64,000 nt of DNA from Aspergillus flavus (lineage: Eukaryota > Ascomycota > Eurotiomycetes > Eurotiales > Aspergillaceae): NCBI RefSeq assembly GCF_009017415.1, contig NC_092408.1, positions 4,030,001 through 4,094,000 on the forward strand, read 5' to 3'. Positions 32,191 to 43,638 of the stretch are shown in pieces. The notes under the pieces were generated by a model that was given only the letters and a program-made list of their open reading frames with translations, was not told where the DNA came from and searched no databases. Within the stretch, counting starts at the first letter, position 1, and the number at the start of each line of letters is the position of its first letter. The translations under genes were made by a program, and so were the position numbers.

Positions 32191-34988
32191 CTATTTCCTT
32201 GGCCTAAGCTGGTTGATCATTCGATCAATATCAGCGACAGCTGGCCCCGAAGCTCTCGTCCGGAGGAGTTCCAGGGTATTAAAGTCCTTGGCTCTGAAGG
32301 CTTCCTCCCCAGCTTTCACGATCATTCCACATTTCACCCACATTTCCACCTTGTCTTCAACCGGTAAATTGGTGCATTTGGGGACGAAAAACGAAGCGAG
32401 TTTCGTGTTTCCAGCACCTAGTATCTCGTTATAAAAAGGCTGTCAACTTGTGTCAGCACGTGCATGCATACAACTGAAGCTGGTTAAGAATTGGCTCACC
32501 TCCCACCCGATCGGAGATTTCTTGTTTCTGCCGATCTCTTCCAACTCACCCCAGTCTCGTTTGGCAACTAGAGCCCTTAGTCTAAGCCACCAATATGTCT
32601 TATCCGGCATTTTAAATTCACTCTGAAGCTTTTGTGCTCTCTTGCCGTAGCCCGATCGGATCAGTCTGTAAATAGTCTCGTTCAAGCTTAGACCCACAAA
32701 CTCAGACCGATCTGCAATGTCCTTATCCAAGGCTTCCTGGACCTTTAACAACTGTGATGCTTCGGAAAGAAGTTTTTGCTGCAAGACTACTGTCGCGTCT
32801 TTCGAGTCGACTAATAATCGAGAGGCAAGGTGCAGCTTCTCAGTTTTGCTTGGCAACTCTGTCTGACTCAATGCTTCCGAGAGGAGCACATTCGAGCCGT
32901 CGATCGGACGGTCGTCTTGGTAGTAGAGATCCTTTAGTAGTTCGGTATCGTCACCTCGAGCGGTCGTTTCCACAAGGGCAGAAGCCATAGGTCGGGTGTT
33001 AATCATTCTGAAGAAGCTGGCCAGGGGGAGTTTGCTCTTGAGACGTAGAAGCACATAGTTTACTAGGTCATTGTCACCGCTTTCGATGGCCTTATCAAGA
33101 GCAATTTCATCCTCCTCCATGTTCAGAAGTAACGGAACCTGCTTGCCAGCCCGTGGCTCGTGGTTCAGCAGCTGGGTGGCCAGATGAGCACGCCCTTCAT
33201 CATAAGCGGCTTGTGCAATCAGTTCGAACGATATCCCCGGCTTGCCGTCCAATCTTTGCACGATAAGCTTACAGACAGCTTCATCGTCAACGGTTGAGAC
33301 CTTAACCTTTTGGCTTGCCCAATGGACGTAGATTCTGTCGGCAGGAATCTGGAGGTATTCCGAAATTTTAATGGCAAGTAAATATTCATGTCTGTTCACC
33401 AAGCGTTCGATAAGTTTTTCCGGAGTCAGGCGCATGTATTGATCGTACGAGATTGGAAGCCCAATCTGGTAATCCCTAACTGCTTTAAGAACTCGAAGTT
33501 TCTCGGTCATTTCAACGAAATCGTCACTGTTGTATAAATCCAGAACAGATTTGCCGAATGACGCAGCTTTCAACAATCTCTTCTGCCAATATGCGTCGAA
33601 CTCATGGCCCGCGGCCCTAACGCAGATGTCAACGGCTTCTGGTAAACTTGATCGGATTCGCTGGATATTCTCATCGGCCTTGGGAGACTTCTTTTCCAGC
33701 AAGTCGATTGAGTCCAGCAGGACTGAGGCAGGGGAGGTAGATCCGAGGCGGAAGATCGCCTCCGTTACGTCTGGATTGGTGTTAATTGATGGGGAAACAG
33801 ATCTTGTAAGCAAACATACCTGTCACTTTATGCAAAAACTCGCATGTGTCATGCGTGATCAGTCGAACGCCATCAAACTCGGGAACAACATGGACAATGC
33901 CGTCATAATAGTAGCTTAATTGGTTAGGAGAACACAGGCTTCCAGATATGATGGACAACTCACCGAGCGGCAACCCCATTGGGACCAATCAAGTGCACTT
34001 CATCTTCCCACGCAATGACAACAGCATCATCGCCACACCAGTCAACTGTCCGGGGAGTTACGCGAGATTCGGGATCATACTCGCTGTACTTGCTCTGGAA
34101 ATCACTACTGACTACCCATACTTTGCCTTCCGCCGTGATGAGAGCCACGAATCTTCCAGTTGGCGACACGCTGGCATGCTTAAAAGGACCATTTTGAAGC
34201 ACTTTGTCCTCTGCCTCTGTGGGATCAACCAGGTAGACAGTCTTGTCAACAGCTAGCAGTACCTCGACTGAGCGCGACAGTGTAAAAGCAGGTGGAATTA
34301 AGGACCACGATGAAACCTCTCCTTCAGGGCAATGAGCTAGGAGCTTCGGTCGGGGCTCGTCATAGTTAGACACAGCTACCAGCTGGTTGTTTGAGAGCAG
34401 AGCAACGAAGCCGGAAGTCCAAAAGCGACAAGCTCTGACGCCATATTCTTCCGCTCCCTGCGCATATTAGCGCCGAAAATAGTAAATATAGAGATCGAAA
34501 GCCTACGTTTCCAAGAGAAAATGAAGTAAAGTCTCCATACAGTCCGAAATAGCGTCGAACGGTACCGTCTTCCGTGATCACTAACAACTCCTCTTTGTCG
34601 GACCAGCCGAGCCCTCGGATAGTACCATGCTCCCACTGGAAACGTTAGAGTTAGAAGGACCATTGAGTTGAATCATTAACTAACATTAAGTCGGTTAATC
34701 AGCTTTCCCGAGGAGGAATAGATACCAATGCTCGACTTGGCGGTCTGAGCATCACGGAACCTGTATGGCTTGGTATCATCGCGATGCAATGCTATGATTT
34801 GTAAGCATCGATTGGCAAGTTGTATAACGATAGATACTCGTACCTAAAGCCCCTCCGTATGGCGCGCCTGCGACGATGTAGTTCTCTAGTTCAACATCTT
34901 CATCAAAGATCGCGTCGTATATCGGGACTTTTCTATAGAAACTATCGCCCAGCCTCTCCCAGTTCGCCAGCGGATTTGACGGTGCCAT
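32191..34988 (-). CDS. vps16: Vacuolar protein sorting protein Vps16
   Basis: Seven exons encode roughly 830-850 residues starting MAPSNPLANWERLGDSFYRK. The N-terminal half is the beta-propeller (ENYIVAGAPYGGAL, GTIRGLGWSDKEELLVITED, TVDWCGDDAVVIAWEDEVHL). The C-terminal half is the helical Vps16 C domain (HEYLLAIKISEYLQI, SFELIAQAAYDEGRAHLATQ, SGYGKRAQKLQSEFKMPDKT), ending INQLRPRK. Vps16 is a core subunit of the HOPS and CORVET tethering complexes, which drive fusion at endosomes and vacuoles. All seven pieces keep frame with normal fungal introns. It shares a 223-bp upstream region with the divergent Mg-chelatase-like gene. Confidence 0.9.
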
Positions 34989-35211
34989 TGATACTGGCAG
35001 ATATTTCCTTGAACAGAGACCGCGCCAACCGAAGAAAGAGATCGAAGCTGCAATGAGCCTTGTTGGCGGTCGTTCATCGGGAAGCTCCCAGCTCACATGG
35101 GGTTGGGCCGGAGCTAAACCTAGTCAGGAGTAGCGTCTTGGCTGTTCGTGGGCCACTTATCAAGACTCAATTTACTGATACTGAACATCAACAAGCATAC
35201 GAGTTAAAATT

Positions 35212-36475
35212 ATGGATGATCTAGCGGAAATATCTAGTCTGGTACTGGAACTATCGGATCTTGAAGTGGCGCTTTATCTCTGTCTTGCTGCTCGCGAGCA
35301 TTGTCGTATAGACGCTACGGCCGACAACATAAATGACGTTGCGAAAGAACTCGCCTTGGTAAGTCGCTTCTCAATATATAGTGCTTCCTATTTCACGCAC
35401 TGACGTTCCGCCAGATATGTACACACACTTTCGACCTTACTTATGTTGTTGTTGACTGCTCTGAGACTACAACACTGGATGAATTCTGTTTAGAACTCAT
35501 TCCTGCGAATGCTCGAAACTCAGCTGGTCCAAACAATGCCGGTAACAGGGTGGTTAACGTCGTAGTAGCCAAAAACTTCGATCACGCTGCTGACAGGATA
35601 CAACTCAAAGCACTTGAGGTAAATATAGCACCTTGATCAAATGTGTGGCTTGACTAACGTCTATAATAGCTGATGCGCTCTAAAGAAATCAATACACATA
35701 ACGGCTTCCTCGAGGCTCCAGAAGACTTCCTCTTTATACCGCTTGTTATGCGCAAAACAGAACATGATCAGCCAGCTTTAAACTTCCACTTGGTAGGTAG
35801 TTTGCTGTTATAAGCCTATAATTGGATGACGCTGACTAGTCAAGAATGACCATCTCATTATCTCCCACTTTCACGGTACTAGGGACGGGTTTATATACTT
35901 AGAAGAGAACAACGACTATCTTTCTGACGGCCAGATGTCAGCATCGTCTGTTGTGCGTAAATCAGAGGTACCGCTGCACAAGGGACACCCGAATATAGAC
36001 CGGAAGGTGAGCTTAGGTTTCTTCACATCCGCTCAAAACTTACCGATATATAGGCCTTGGACAAACTACAGCAAGCCAGTGACCGTGTAACTATGGGCGC
36101 GGATATAGTTCGGTATCATCAAGACATCACTGTGTTTCTCCGTCTCAGTCGCGCAGTTGCTGGAGGTATATCCGCACGATCGAATGTTTATTTTAGAAAG
36201 CTCTCAAAGTGTGTCCTCCACAGAACTTCAGAAGCATGGCTTGAACTAATTAAGATAGGTTGCTCGCTGCATTGCATGGAATTGATTATCTCACGCCATC
36301 GATAGTAGCCTTAGCTGCGAAGAAGGTCTTCCGTCATCGAATCATTGTGGCCAACCCGGAAGATGACCGCAGTTTGCAATATGGAAGCGACTTGAAAGCG
36401 GTAGCCCAAGTTCTATCTTATGCGACTCCCGATACTATCCTGGATAGTGTCTTGACACTGGAAGCTCCCTTATGA
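35212..36475 (+). CDS. Mg-chelatase subunit I-like fungal protein without P-loop
   Basis: Six exons join from ATG at 35212 (MDDLAEISSLVLELSDLEVA) to TGA at 36473. Segments that recall fungal proteins annotated as magnesium-chelatase ATPase-like are NVVVAKNFDHAADRIQLKAL, EDFLFIPLVMRK, NDHLIISHFHGTRDGFIYLEE and the C-terminal lid LTPSIVALAAKKVFRHRI. The lid resembles the helical domain after the AAA core of BchI/MoxR proteins. No Walker A GxxxxGK(S/T) is present in any exon, so ATP hydrolysis is unlikely. Fungi do not make chlorophyll, so the role is not chelation as named. The assignment rests on remembered family patterns and is moderate. Confidence 0.6.
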
Positions 36476-36683
36476 GCTACGAAGTCGTACAACGATGCAA
36501 ATAATATTCTTAGGCACCGTGTGCTTTCATAATCAACCAGACCATGCAATATGTTACAATGTACAATACCTGACACACTGAGCCATATATCCACCATCAT
36601 ATCCGTCCTGTAACTGAAGATATATACATGAACTCCCCACTAATGTAGCCTGAACAGTGTCCCTATGGCCGCTCACCAATCCG

Positions 36684-37235
36684 TTAATCAAGGTCAAGTA
36701 TCTCACTAGCCAAGTTCACAATTCCACCTAGTATATTGGACACCAAATCCACTACACCTCCCAACAACGGAAACGCAACCGACAACAGACATTCTAGCGC
36801 ATCCGTTACCTCGTCCAACAATTCTTCCAATGCTTCGTCAAGTGTGCACTTTTCTTCATCATCCCGCTTGGTACTTTGCAATACATTGTTCGCGCCCACG
36901 TTGGGCTCTTGGCAGGTCGTCATCTTGCTCAAAACTTTGTCTTTGGATTGCTTGAGCATCGCCTCTGCGGATTGGATTTGTTGGAGTTTATCGCCAAGAC
37001 CTCTCTTATGGGTGGCGTCGACGGTTCCATTAAGGGTGGGCACCACTGCCTTGCCACTTCCCGCACTAACATGAGAGAGTTTCTCCAGGATCGGGGAAAC
37101 GTGGTGGAGGGTGCGGTTTAGCCTTTCCAGGTTCTGACAATTGTTGAGACTAGTTCCCGGGACTACCGAGTGGGCGTGGATAAGTGAAAAAATGCTTGAA
37201 AGGAAGACGAAGCAGAACAAGAGTGGCCGGTACAT
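36684..37235 (-). CDS. Small secreted protein, unknown function
   Basis: Single-exon frame of 183 residues. It begins with a clear signal peptide (MYRPLLFCFVFLSSIFSLIHA, cleavage likely after residue 21). The mature part has four cysteines (NNCQN, TTCQE, EKCTL, LECLL), which could form two disulfides, and three N-x-S/T sites near the N-terminus region (for example NRT, NGT). A Lys-Arg pair precedes the acidic segment DDEEKCTLDEALEELLDE. The C-terminal 35 residues form an amphipathic hydrophobic helix (FPLLGGVVDLVSNILGGIVN). The family is not recognised; it could be a cell-wall or effector-like secreted protein. The signal peptide and clean stop make a real gene likely. Confidence 0.65.
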   Translation of the reverse strand: MYRPLLFCFVFLSSIFSLIHAHSVVPGTSLNNCQNLERLNRTLHHVSPILEKLSHVSAGSGKAVVPTLNGTVDATHKRGLGDKLQQIQSAEAMLKQSKDKVLSKMTTCQEPNVGANNVLQSTKRDDEEKCTLDEALEELLDEVTDALECLLSVAFPLLGGVVDLVSNILGGIVNLASEILDLD

Positions 37236-37802
37236 GGTTGCGATTGTTTGATGGGCAATGAGTACAGAGGAGTGTTACCGGTTGGAAGATGGATTCTTGA
37301 TTCTCCATGATCAATGAAGAATAAAAACCTGGCACTCTTGGCAGGAGAATAAGGGGGATCTACGCAAAAAAAACCGGAATCCTTAACTAATGCATCCATT
37401 GCAGTTCCAGAAAAAGAGAAAGTCTATCATGTCGGATCATCGATGATATCCTCGCGGCTTACCCTAAACGGCAAAGGTGCTCATTTCGCGTAATTCCGGG
37501 ATTGGAGCCGAAAAGGAGAACCATCGCTTATATCAGCGGCTATGAAATCCCGTGACCCCACTAAGGGAGTGGGTCTGTGGAGAACATGTGAGCTGTCAAC
37601 AAGTTTAACGGAGGAATTCCGACGGCATGAAGTCCGTGACTCCGTTGACACTCAAACTGGGGTCTAGCGCCAGTTTCCCCGGAAAGAGTTTCTGGGACAA
37701 ACCACTTAAGAGCTAATAACCATCGATACTTGCGTTGGGGCCAATTTCAATAGGTTCAATAGTTTTTCAAATTCGATGTACGCTAATGCAGAAAAAGAAT
37801 GT
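37236..37802. other. Intergenic region upstream of secreted-protein gene
   Basis: Contains the promoter of the leftward secreted-protein gene and the 3' flank of the GMC oxidoreductase gene. Overlapping leftward frames at 37150-37399 have no motif. Confidence 0.5.
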
Positions 37803-39661
37803 CTAGGCTAGATCATACTCCTTGATCAACTTCTCCGCGCATGTGGCTCCCGTCACATATGCCACGGCCTGAACGTGACAGTTGGCCAGCACGGGGACCA
37901 CGCTCATATCCGCCACGCGTAACCCGTCAATGCCCATGAAGCGGAAATCGTTGTCCACTGCGGCATCGGTATCGCCCTTCTTACCCATCTTGATAGTACC
38001 AGTCATGTGCCAACTGGATGAAATGTTCTGTTTCCAGTATTCCAAGAGATCTTCGTCAGAGTCGGACTTGGGACCAGCCAATTCCATGACGTTATCCTTG
38101 GTATAGCCATCGCTCTTAGCAATGCGGAACGCATCCCGCAGAGACTCAATAGCAACGCGACGATCGAATGGGTGAGACAGGAACTTCGGATCGAAAAGCA
38201 AGGGCACATTGGGGTCCGACGACTGTAGGGTGACTTCACCACGACCCTGTGCGTTGAACATGAACACGAGCAGGCAGGAGTAGTTAAGGGCCTCCTTGGC
38301 GAAATCCGGGATGAACCAGTGGATAGGGAAGTGTGTCAGAATTTCGTAGTGTGGCACGGTCTCTTGCAGAAGATATTTCTTCTCTTCCTCAGGCAGCGTC
38401 TGGAATTCCTCGGAGGACGTGACCTTGTCGAGCTTGAACCAGCCAATACCCAGTTCGCAGGCGAACCGTGACCATGGGCCGCTTCCGTCCTTCTTCCATT
38501 GCTCAAGGGCCTCGGCCATGGCTTTCTCGTCGCCGTAGAACTCGCGGCGCTGGGTGCTATTCTCTACGCGAGTGTTTACGATCGGGACAAAAGTGTGGTC
38601 TCGGAGACCCTGGCCGATGGAGGGAACATCGAGCTTAACGGGGATATTGAACTTCTCTAGCTGCTGTGCGGGGCCAATGCCGGAGTGCATGAGGATGCGC
38701 GGACCTTCCAGAGACCCAGCGCACATGATAACCTCCTTTGAGGCGAGATCTTCGCAAATGTTAGACAGATATTACTTGGTTGTATACTTTATATGATAAG
38801 TCTCCGTTGTCGGATACTCCATTTCAAATTAAGAGTGGGTAACTGAAGTTAAACTCACACTTCTTCCCATTGGACTCAACACCTACGGCCTTGTTGCCGT
38901 CGAATACGAGGCGCTGTACAGGAGCATCAGTGACAATAGTCAAGTTCTCTGGCTTCGGCTTCAATAGGTCCGCGGCTGTGGAACGAACACCCTTGTAGGC
39001 AGAGTTAATCAGAACAGACATCCCAATGGGATTGCCTGAGTTGTGGTCCGGATTGAAGGGGAACCCTTCCTGCTCAAAGACATCCAAAAGGGGCGGCAAA
39101 TCTTTCTCCCATTCTGAGGCGAAACCGACGTGAAGGCTGCCAGAGCTTCCGTGGTCTTCTGCTCGGGGAGCTGCGTACTTCGGATCAACGCCCGCGGGAA
39201 GATCACCGTGGAAGGTCTCGAGGGCTTTGAACCTGGGCTGGATTTGCTCCCAGCGGAAGGCATCATCACCTACCACTCGTGCCCACTCTTCGTAGTCATC
39301 GCGGGCGCCTACAGTGTATACACCAAAGTTGATGGCACTGGAGCCTCCCATGCCCCGCCCACGGGAGTAATCAATCTCGCGGTTGTTACAGTGCTCTTGC
39401 GGGGTGGTCTTGTAGCCCCAGTTCATGTGTTTATTCTGGAAGGTCAGCCATCGCTGACCGTCCACCCGCAGGTCGTGCTCAGCATTGAGGCCTCCGGCTT
39501 CCAGAAGAAGCACTTTGGGATGCTTCGGGGAATTGGCTAACTGGCTTGCCACTGTGCTGCCAGCCGGACCACCTAATTAAGTTTCATTAGCGGATTGTGG
39601 CGACCCCGTCCGTGTGGGTATTCTCACCTCCGATAACAATAAAGTCAGCAGCGGAATCCAT
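37803..39661 (-). CDS. GMC-family FAD oxidoreductase
   Basis: Three exons encode about 577 residues. The start MDSAADFIVIGGGPAGSTVA is the FAD-binding Rossmann motif, split by the first intron. GMC signatures follow: YSRGRGMGGSSAINFGVYT (signature 1) and LEGPRILMHSGIGPAQQL (signature 2). The C-terminal catalytic pair is seen as SSSWHMTGTIKMG and VLANCHVQAVAYVTG; the second position is His where many family members have Asn before a His. GMC enzymes oxidise alcohols, sugars, choline or aryl alcohols with FAD. Lack of a signal peptide suggests an intracellular enzyme. The next gene upstream is divergent and encodes a PTH11-like membrane protein. The substrate cannot be inferred. Confidence 0.9.
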
Positions 39662-40755
39662 GTCGTCTTCTATGTGTCTGAAGTTGATCTCTGAAAGTCA
39701 ATCGGGAGGAGACAAAGAGGGGGGAATACGAGGTCTTCATAAGGGGGCCGGACTGGCTAGCTGTGACTAGTGCGTCTTGGGAGTGATGGTCCTACTCCGG
39801 TAGTAGAGGGGTAAAAGCACGGGCGGAATGGTGACTGACCGCTCTGCTGGCGTCGACTCCATAGTCCATACTCCTATGGACCAAAAGAAATTTAGGCAGC
39901 ATTCGCAGGCGTGAAAGCATTCGGTGCTTGTCTGGGAGTCCAGTCCTCAACGGTGGTGTGTCCGGCAGGGATCAACAGCTCCGGCGTTTGGAGCAACGTC
40001 CAATGAAGGGTTGCGAGATGCCCTAACTCGCAGGGTTTGCGGGTCCGAGGACGAGCCTAATCTCCCGCTAATGTCTAATCATAGTACTTGGGGTATTGTG
40101 AATTCCCACTCCATGGTTTAAGCTCCAAATCCACGTATGACAACCGAGGCCCTAGTGCTGCGTCAGGACGGATACGGATTTCACACTAGTTTTTAGTCGT
40201 GTTCACAGCTCTCTCAGGGGGTGGATCCATCAAGGTACCGAATTACAGACCTTTCTACCGTCCGAAAATGGAGCCTTCTTGCCACACTAACTTAAACGGG
40301 CTGCTTCACTTCATGTTAGGGTAGAGTTCGTCGATTCTACCCTTCGGATCATTGCCTTTCTAGGAGATAGGTTGGATGTCGTCTCGTCCACGGACGACGG
40401 GAGGACAGTATGTCCCGGTGAAGTGGTCGTGTTCTAACGCTGATTAGCATCACATTAGCTCCGTACAGATCTTGGCGTTATAATTTCAGTGCAAATCCCT
40501 CATGCTGCCAGTGGATCCAATGTTCCCGGAACCGTGTGAAGAAATCCTGTAAAGTGGTACTTTGGGATTTTCTCTTTTCTTTCACTAGCATCAAAGCACA
40601 TTGCCCCCGTTCCCAAAATGGCATCCATTCCCTCTACTTTGGAAGCGGGACCTAGCGCACCCAGTTCTTATACTTGCCAAACCCGGATCTCTTGAGTGAC
40701 CCATTTGCTCTTTTTTCCTACGTTGTGCGCTTTTCAGCTTCCCGTCGTTGACATC
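39662..40755. promoter_or_regulatory. Divergent promoter region of GMC oxidoreductase and PTH11-like genes
   Basis: 1.1 kb between divergent starts. An upstream ATG at 40619 opens a 25-codon frame (MASIPSTLEAGPSAP) and could be an alternative first exon or an upstream ORF of the right-hand gene. No other feature is clear. Confidence 0.45.
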
Positions 40756-42220
40756 ATGGCCACAGCAGACCCGGAGGCGTTCACCCTTCTTTCTCTGGGT
40801 CTAGTCTTCATTATTATTCGAATTTACGTGAGATGGACTTCGGTCGGCCCTGCCAACTTCCAGGTGGATGATTACCTGATGCCTTTGGCCGGGGTGAGTA
40901 TGGATGAAACCGACTGCGAATTTTGCGAGAAGAGGGGTGCTTACACTTTAAGATATAGCTAGTGTACACTGCCGAAACAGTAGCGGCGTACCTGGTTGGG
41001 GCCAAGTTCGGTGGACTGACGAATAGTTACATGACTCCCGAAGAGCGTGCCGCCCTTGATCCAAACTCGCGCGAGTATTACGATAGGCAATGGGGCTCGA
41101 AAATCCAGGTGATCGGATGGTCATTCTATGCATGCATCCTGTGGTTGGTGAAGGCCTGTGTGGCCGTGTTCTATTCCCGGTTGACGTACGCTTTTCTTCT
41201 TTATGATAATTTCTGCCTGCTAAAATCTGCTATACCTTGATACTGACAAGCACAGCACTGGACTTCAAAACCTACCAGGTCGAGTGCGGTTTGCATATAT
41301 CCTCCTTGGAGTGACCTATCTTGCCGTGGCATTGTCTATCTTGCTCGGATGCCAACCGATGCATAAGTACTGGCAGATTAACCCAGATCCTGGGAGTAAG
41401 TATTTGAAGACCGGTTGATCTCCTTCCACCTTACTAACAGCTTAGATATCTGCCAACCCACTAAGTCAACGCTCTATGTCCTCATTGTTGTCATTCCGAA
41501 CGTATTGACCGACCTGTACTTGATGTCTATTCCACTACCAGTTCGTCTCTCATTGCCCCACAAAAAGCGACCAAAAGCGACCAAAAGCTCACAATACATC
41601 AGTTGTTATGGACAGTCAACATCGGTATTAGGAGAAAGATTACCCTAATGGCTTTGTTCAGCGGTGCCTCCTTCGTGATCATGGCCGCTATTATCCGTGC
41701 TGTAACCATTATGACCGTACGTCCTACCCTTTCCCCAGACCTACCTCGATTGTTTCCATATCTAACGAACCTACCATAGTCCGGACCCGAAGGCGCAGTC
41801 TCCGGCAGTAAATGGGCCTGTCGTGAAACATTTGTCTCTATCGTCGTCGCCAACCTCCCCATCATCCAACCACTAATCCGCCGAGGCGCCCAAAAAGTCG
41901 GTCTCAGCGCTCTCTTCAGTTCCTCCGGTGGACCTTCCAGCTACGGCCGACACCGCACACAATCCTTCCCACTCTCGAGCCGAAATCAACCATCTAAACG
42001 TTCGCGACATCCGCTTTCAATCCCGAATAATACTACGGCATGGGGCAGCGACGAGCATATCCTAGGGGACGGGTCAGACAAAGGAGCGGGCAAAAAGAAT
42101 GACATCACAGTCACCCAAGAGATGATTATCGAGAGTGAGCCGCGTCGTACTGGTCATCAGATAGATGAGGCCCTTCCGTCGCCTAATGCGTGGGATTCGA
42201 ATAGGGGGCGGGCTGTTTGA
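40756..42220 (+). CDS. PTH11/rhodopsin-like fungal integral membrane protein
   Basis: Six exons (first 40756-40893, second 40959-41185) join from MATADPEAFTLLSLGLVFII to TGA at 42218. The pattern is that of fungal seven-helix membrane proteins of the rhodopsin/SAT4 domain: a first helix ending IIIRIYVRWTSVGP, the conserved DDYLM, then WSFYACILWLVKACVAVFYSR, RFAYILLGVTYLAVALSILLG with CQPMHKYWQ, and LYVLIVVIPNVLTDLYLMS. The cytoplasmic tail is Ser/Arg-rich. Related proteins sense surface or extracellular cues, but most are uncharacterised. The ATG at 40756 was chosen because it starts the first helix; the frame is open upstream to 40696. Confidence 0.8.
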
Positions 42221-43638
42221 TTTCTCGGGGTTTGGGTTGGGTTGGTTGGTTAGGTTAAGGATGGAGTTATGGTGTTTAGACGTGTCCGGATTAAAACTGT
42301 AAACTATTTCATTTGTTAATTTATGCTCTAGTGAACTTTGATTGAGATACCCAAGCTAGAAGCTTCGCAACAATTTGTTCTATGGATCCAAATGCAATAG
42401 TCAAGTATAGCTCAGCAAATCCATGTCATTAAATAACAAGCTTTAGACTAAAACAGACGAATGCAAGTAAGGCTTGGCCGGGGCCAAGCCCTGTAAATGG
42501 TTGAAATGGCAGTCGAAGGATTAATTAATGTAATATATTAATGTACTAATTATTATGATTCACCCTAGCTATAGAACCGGGAATCTATATTAATACTTAT
42601 TAAGCTCGTAACGCTGAACTTAAATTCCTTTGGTTTCTAAATAGCTTGCTTAGCTATAGTATTTATAGTCAATACAACGATTATTATATGAATATGGAGG
42701 TCGTTGGTCAATTTGCGTAGGGCTTGGACTGGTTGCCTTAGGCATTCGACTCTGACGAAATATCCCTAATTAGTAGTCAGGATCTTTCAATGTTCTGAAG
42801 TAACCCATCCTACTGAGCACAAAGCATGCATTGGCCACACTCAACACATTACAAATTAGGAAAATCAACAGATTTTTTCGACAATCCCAGACAAGGGCGA
42901 AGGCCATACAAATCACTCAGTGAACTTCATCAACTTCCAAGGATTATACCATTCATAAATACTCCTAATCTTCGTCAATTCTCACCTATACGACACCTAT
43001 ACGGGAGATTGCCTCAATCTTTATAAGATCCAGTTTTGTAATCTCTTTGCCCTACCACACCAGGTGGTACATAATTAATTTACAGCATTTTCTGCGTTCT
43101 TAAATCCTCAAGGGCTCCTTGTAATGCCGAGTAGAGCAACCCTTGCTAGAGTGTAGCATTTTATTCCCCAGCTGCCAACCTCTAGATATCGGCGACCCAT
43201 GATCACTCAATCTCTTCAGGCCGGCACCGTATGCCTTATAGAGGAGGAGAGGCTTCCTTTCTATAAAGCGGAGCAATCCTACCCTGTTCACATAGGGGAG
43301 CTCCTTCACTCAAGATAGAAAGTTCTTGTAACGAAGGATCTACTATACAGGGTAGATAGCCTGTCAACTAGGTAAGGAAACGGGAGGCAAAAGGTAAAGC
43401 TCTATCATTAACTGGATAGTAGAACAAATACAAAGAAGACTGATTCTTGTCCCTTTTTCCTATGTCTTCAGTAGCGCTTAAATAGCTTAAGAATCCTTCT
43501 CTTTTAGGAAATTCTTTCCCTTAGAATCCCAACCGAATAGTCGGTGAATCTTTGAATTAGAAAAAGGGCCAAAAAGTCAAGGCGTTAATCTCTCTAAGGC
43601 TGGTTCGGAACTGCAAAGGGAGCTGGGGTGTATGTAAG
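42221..43638. other. AT-rich intergenic region
   Basis: No gene is supported. The first 60 bases are G/T-rich (repeated GGTTGGTT-type units). The rest is AT-rich with only short overlapping frames at 42826-43026 and 43100-43309. It borders the decaying kinase gene and may itself be old degraded sequence. Confidence 0.5.
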
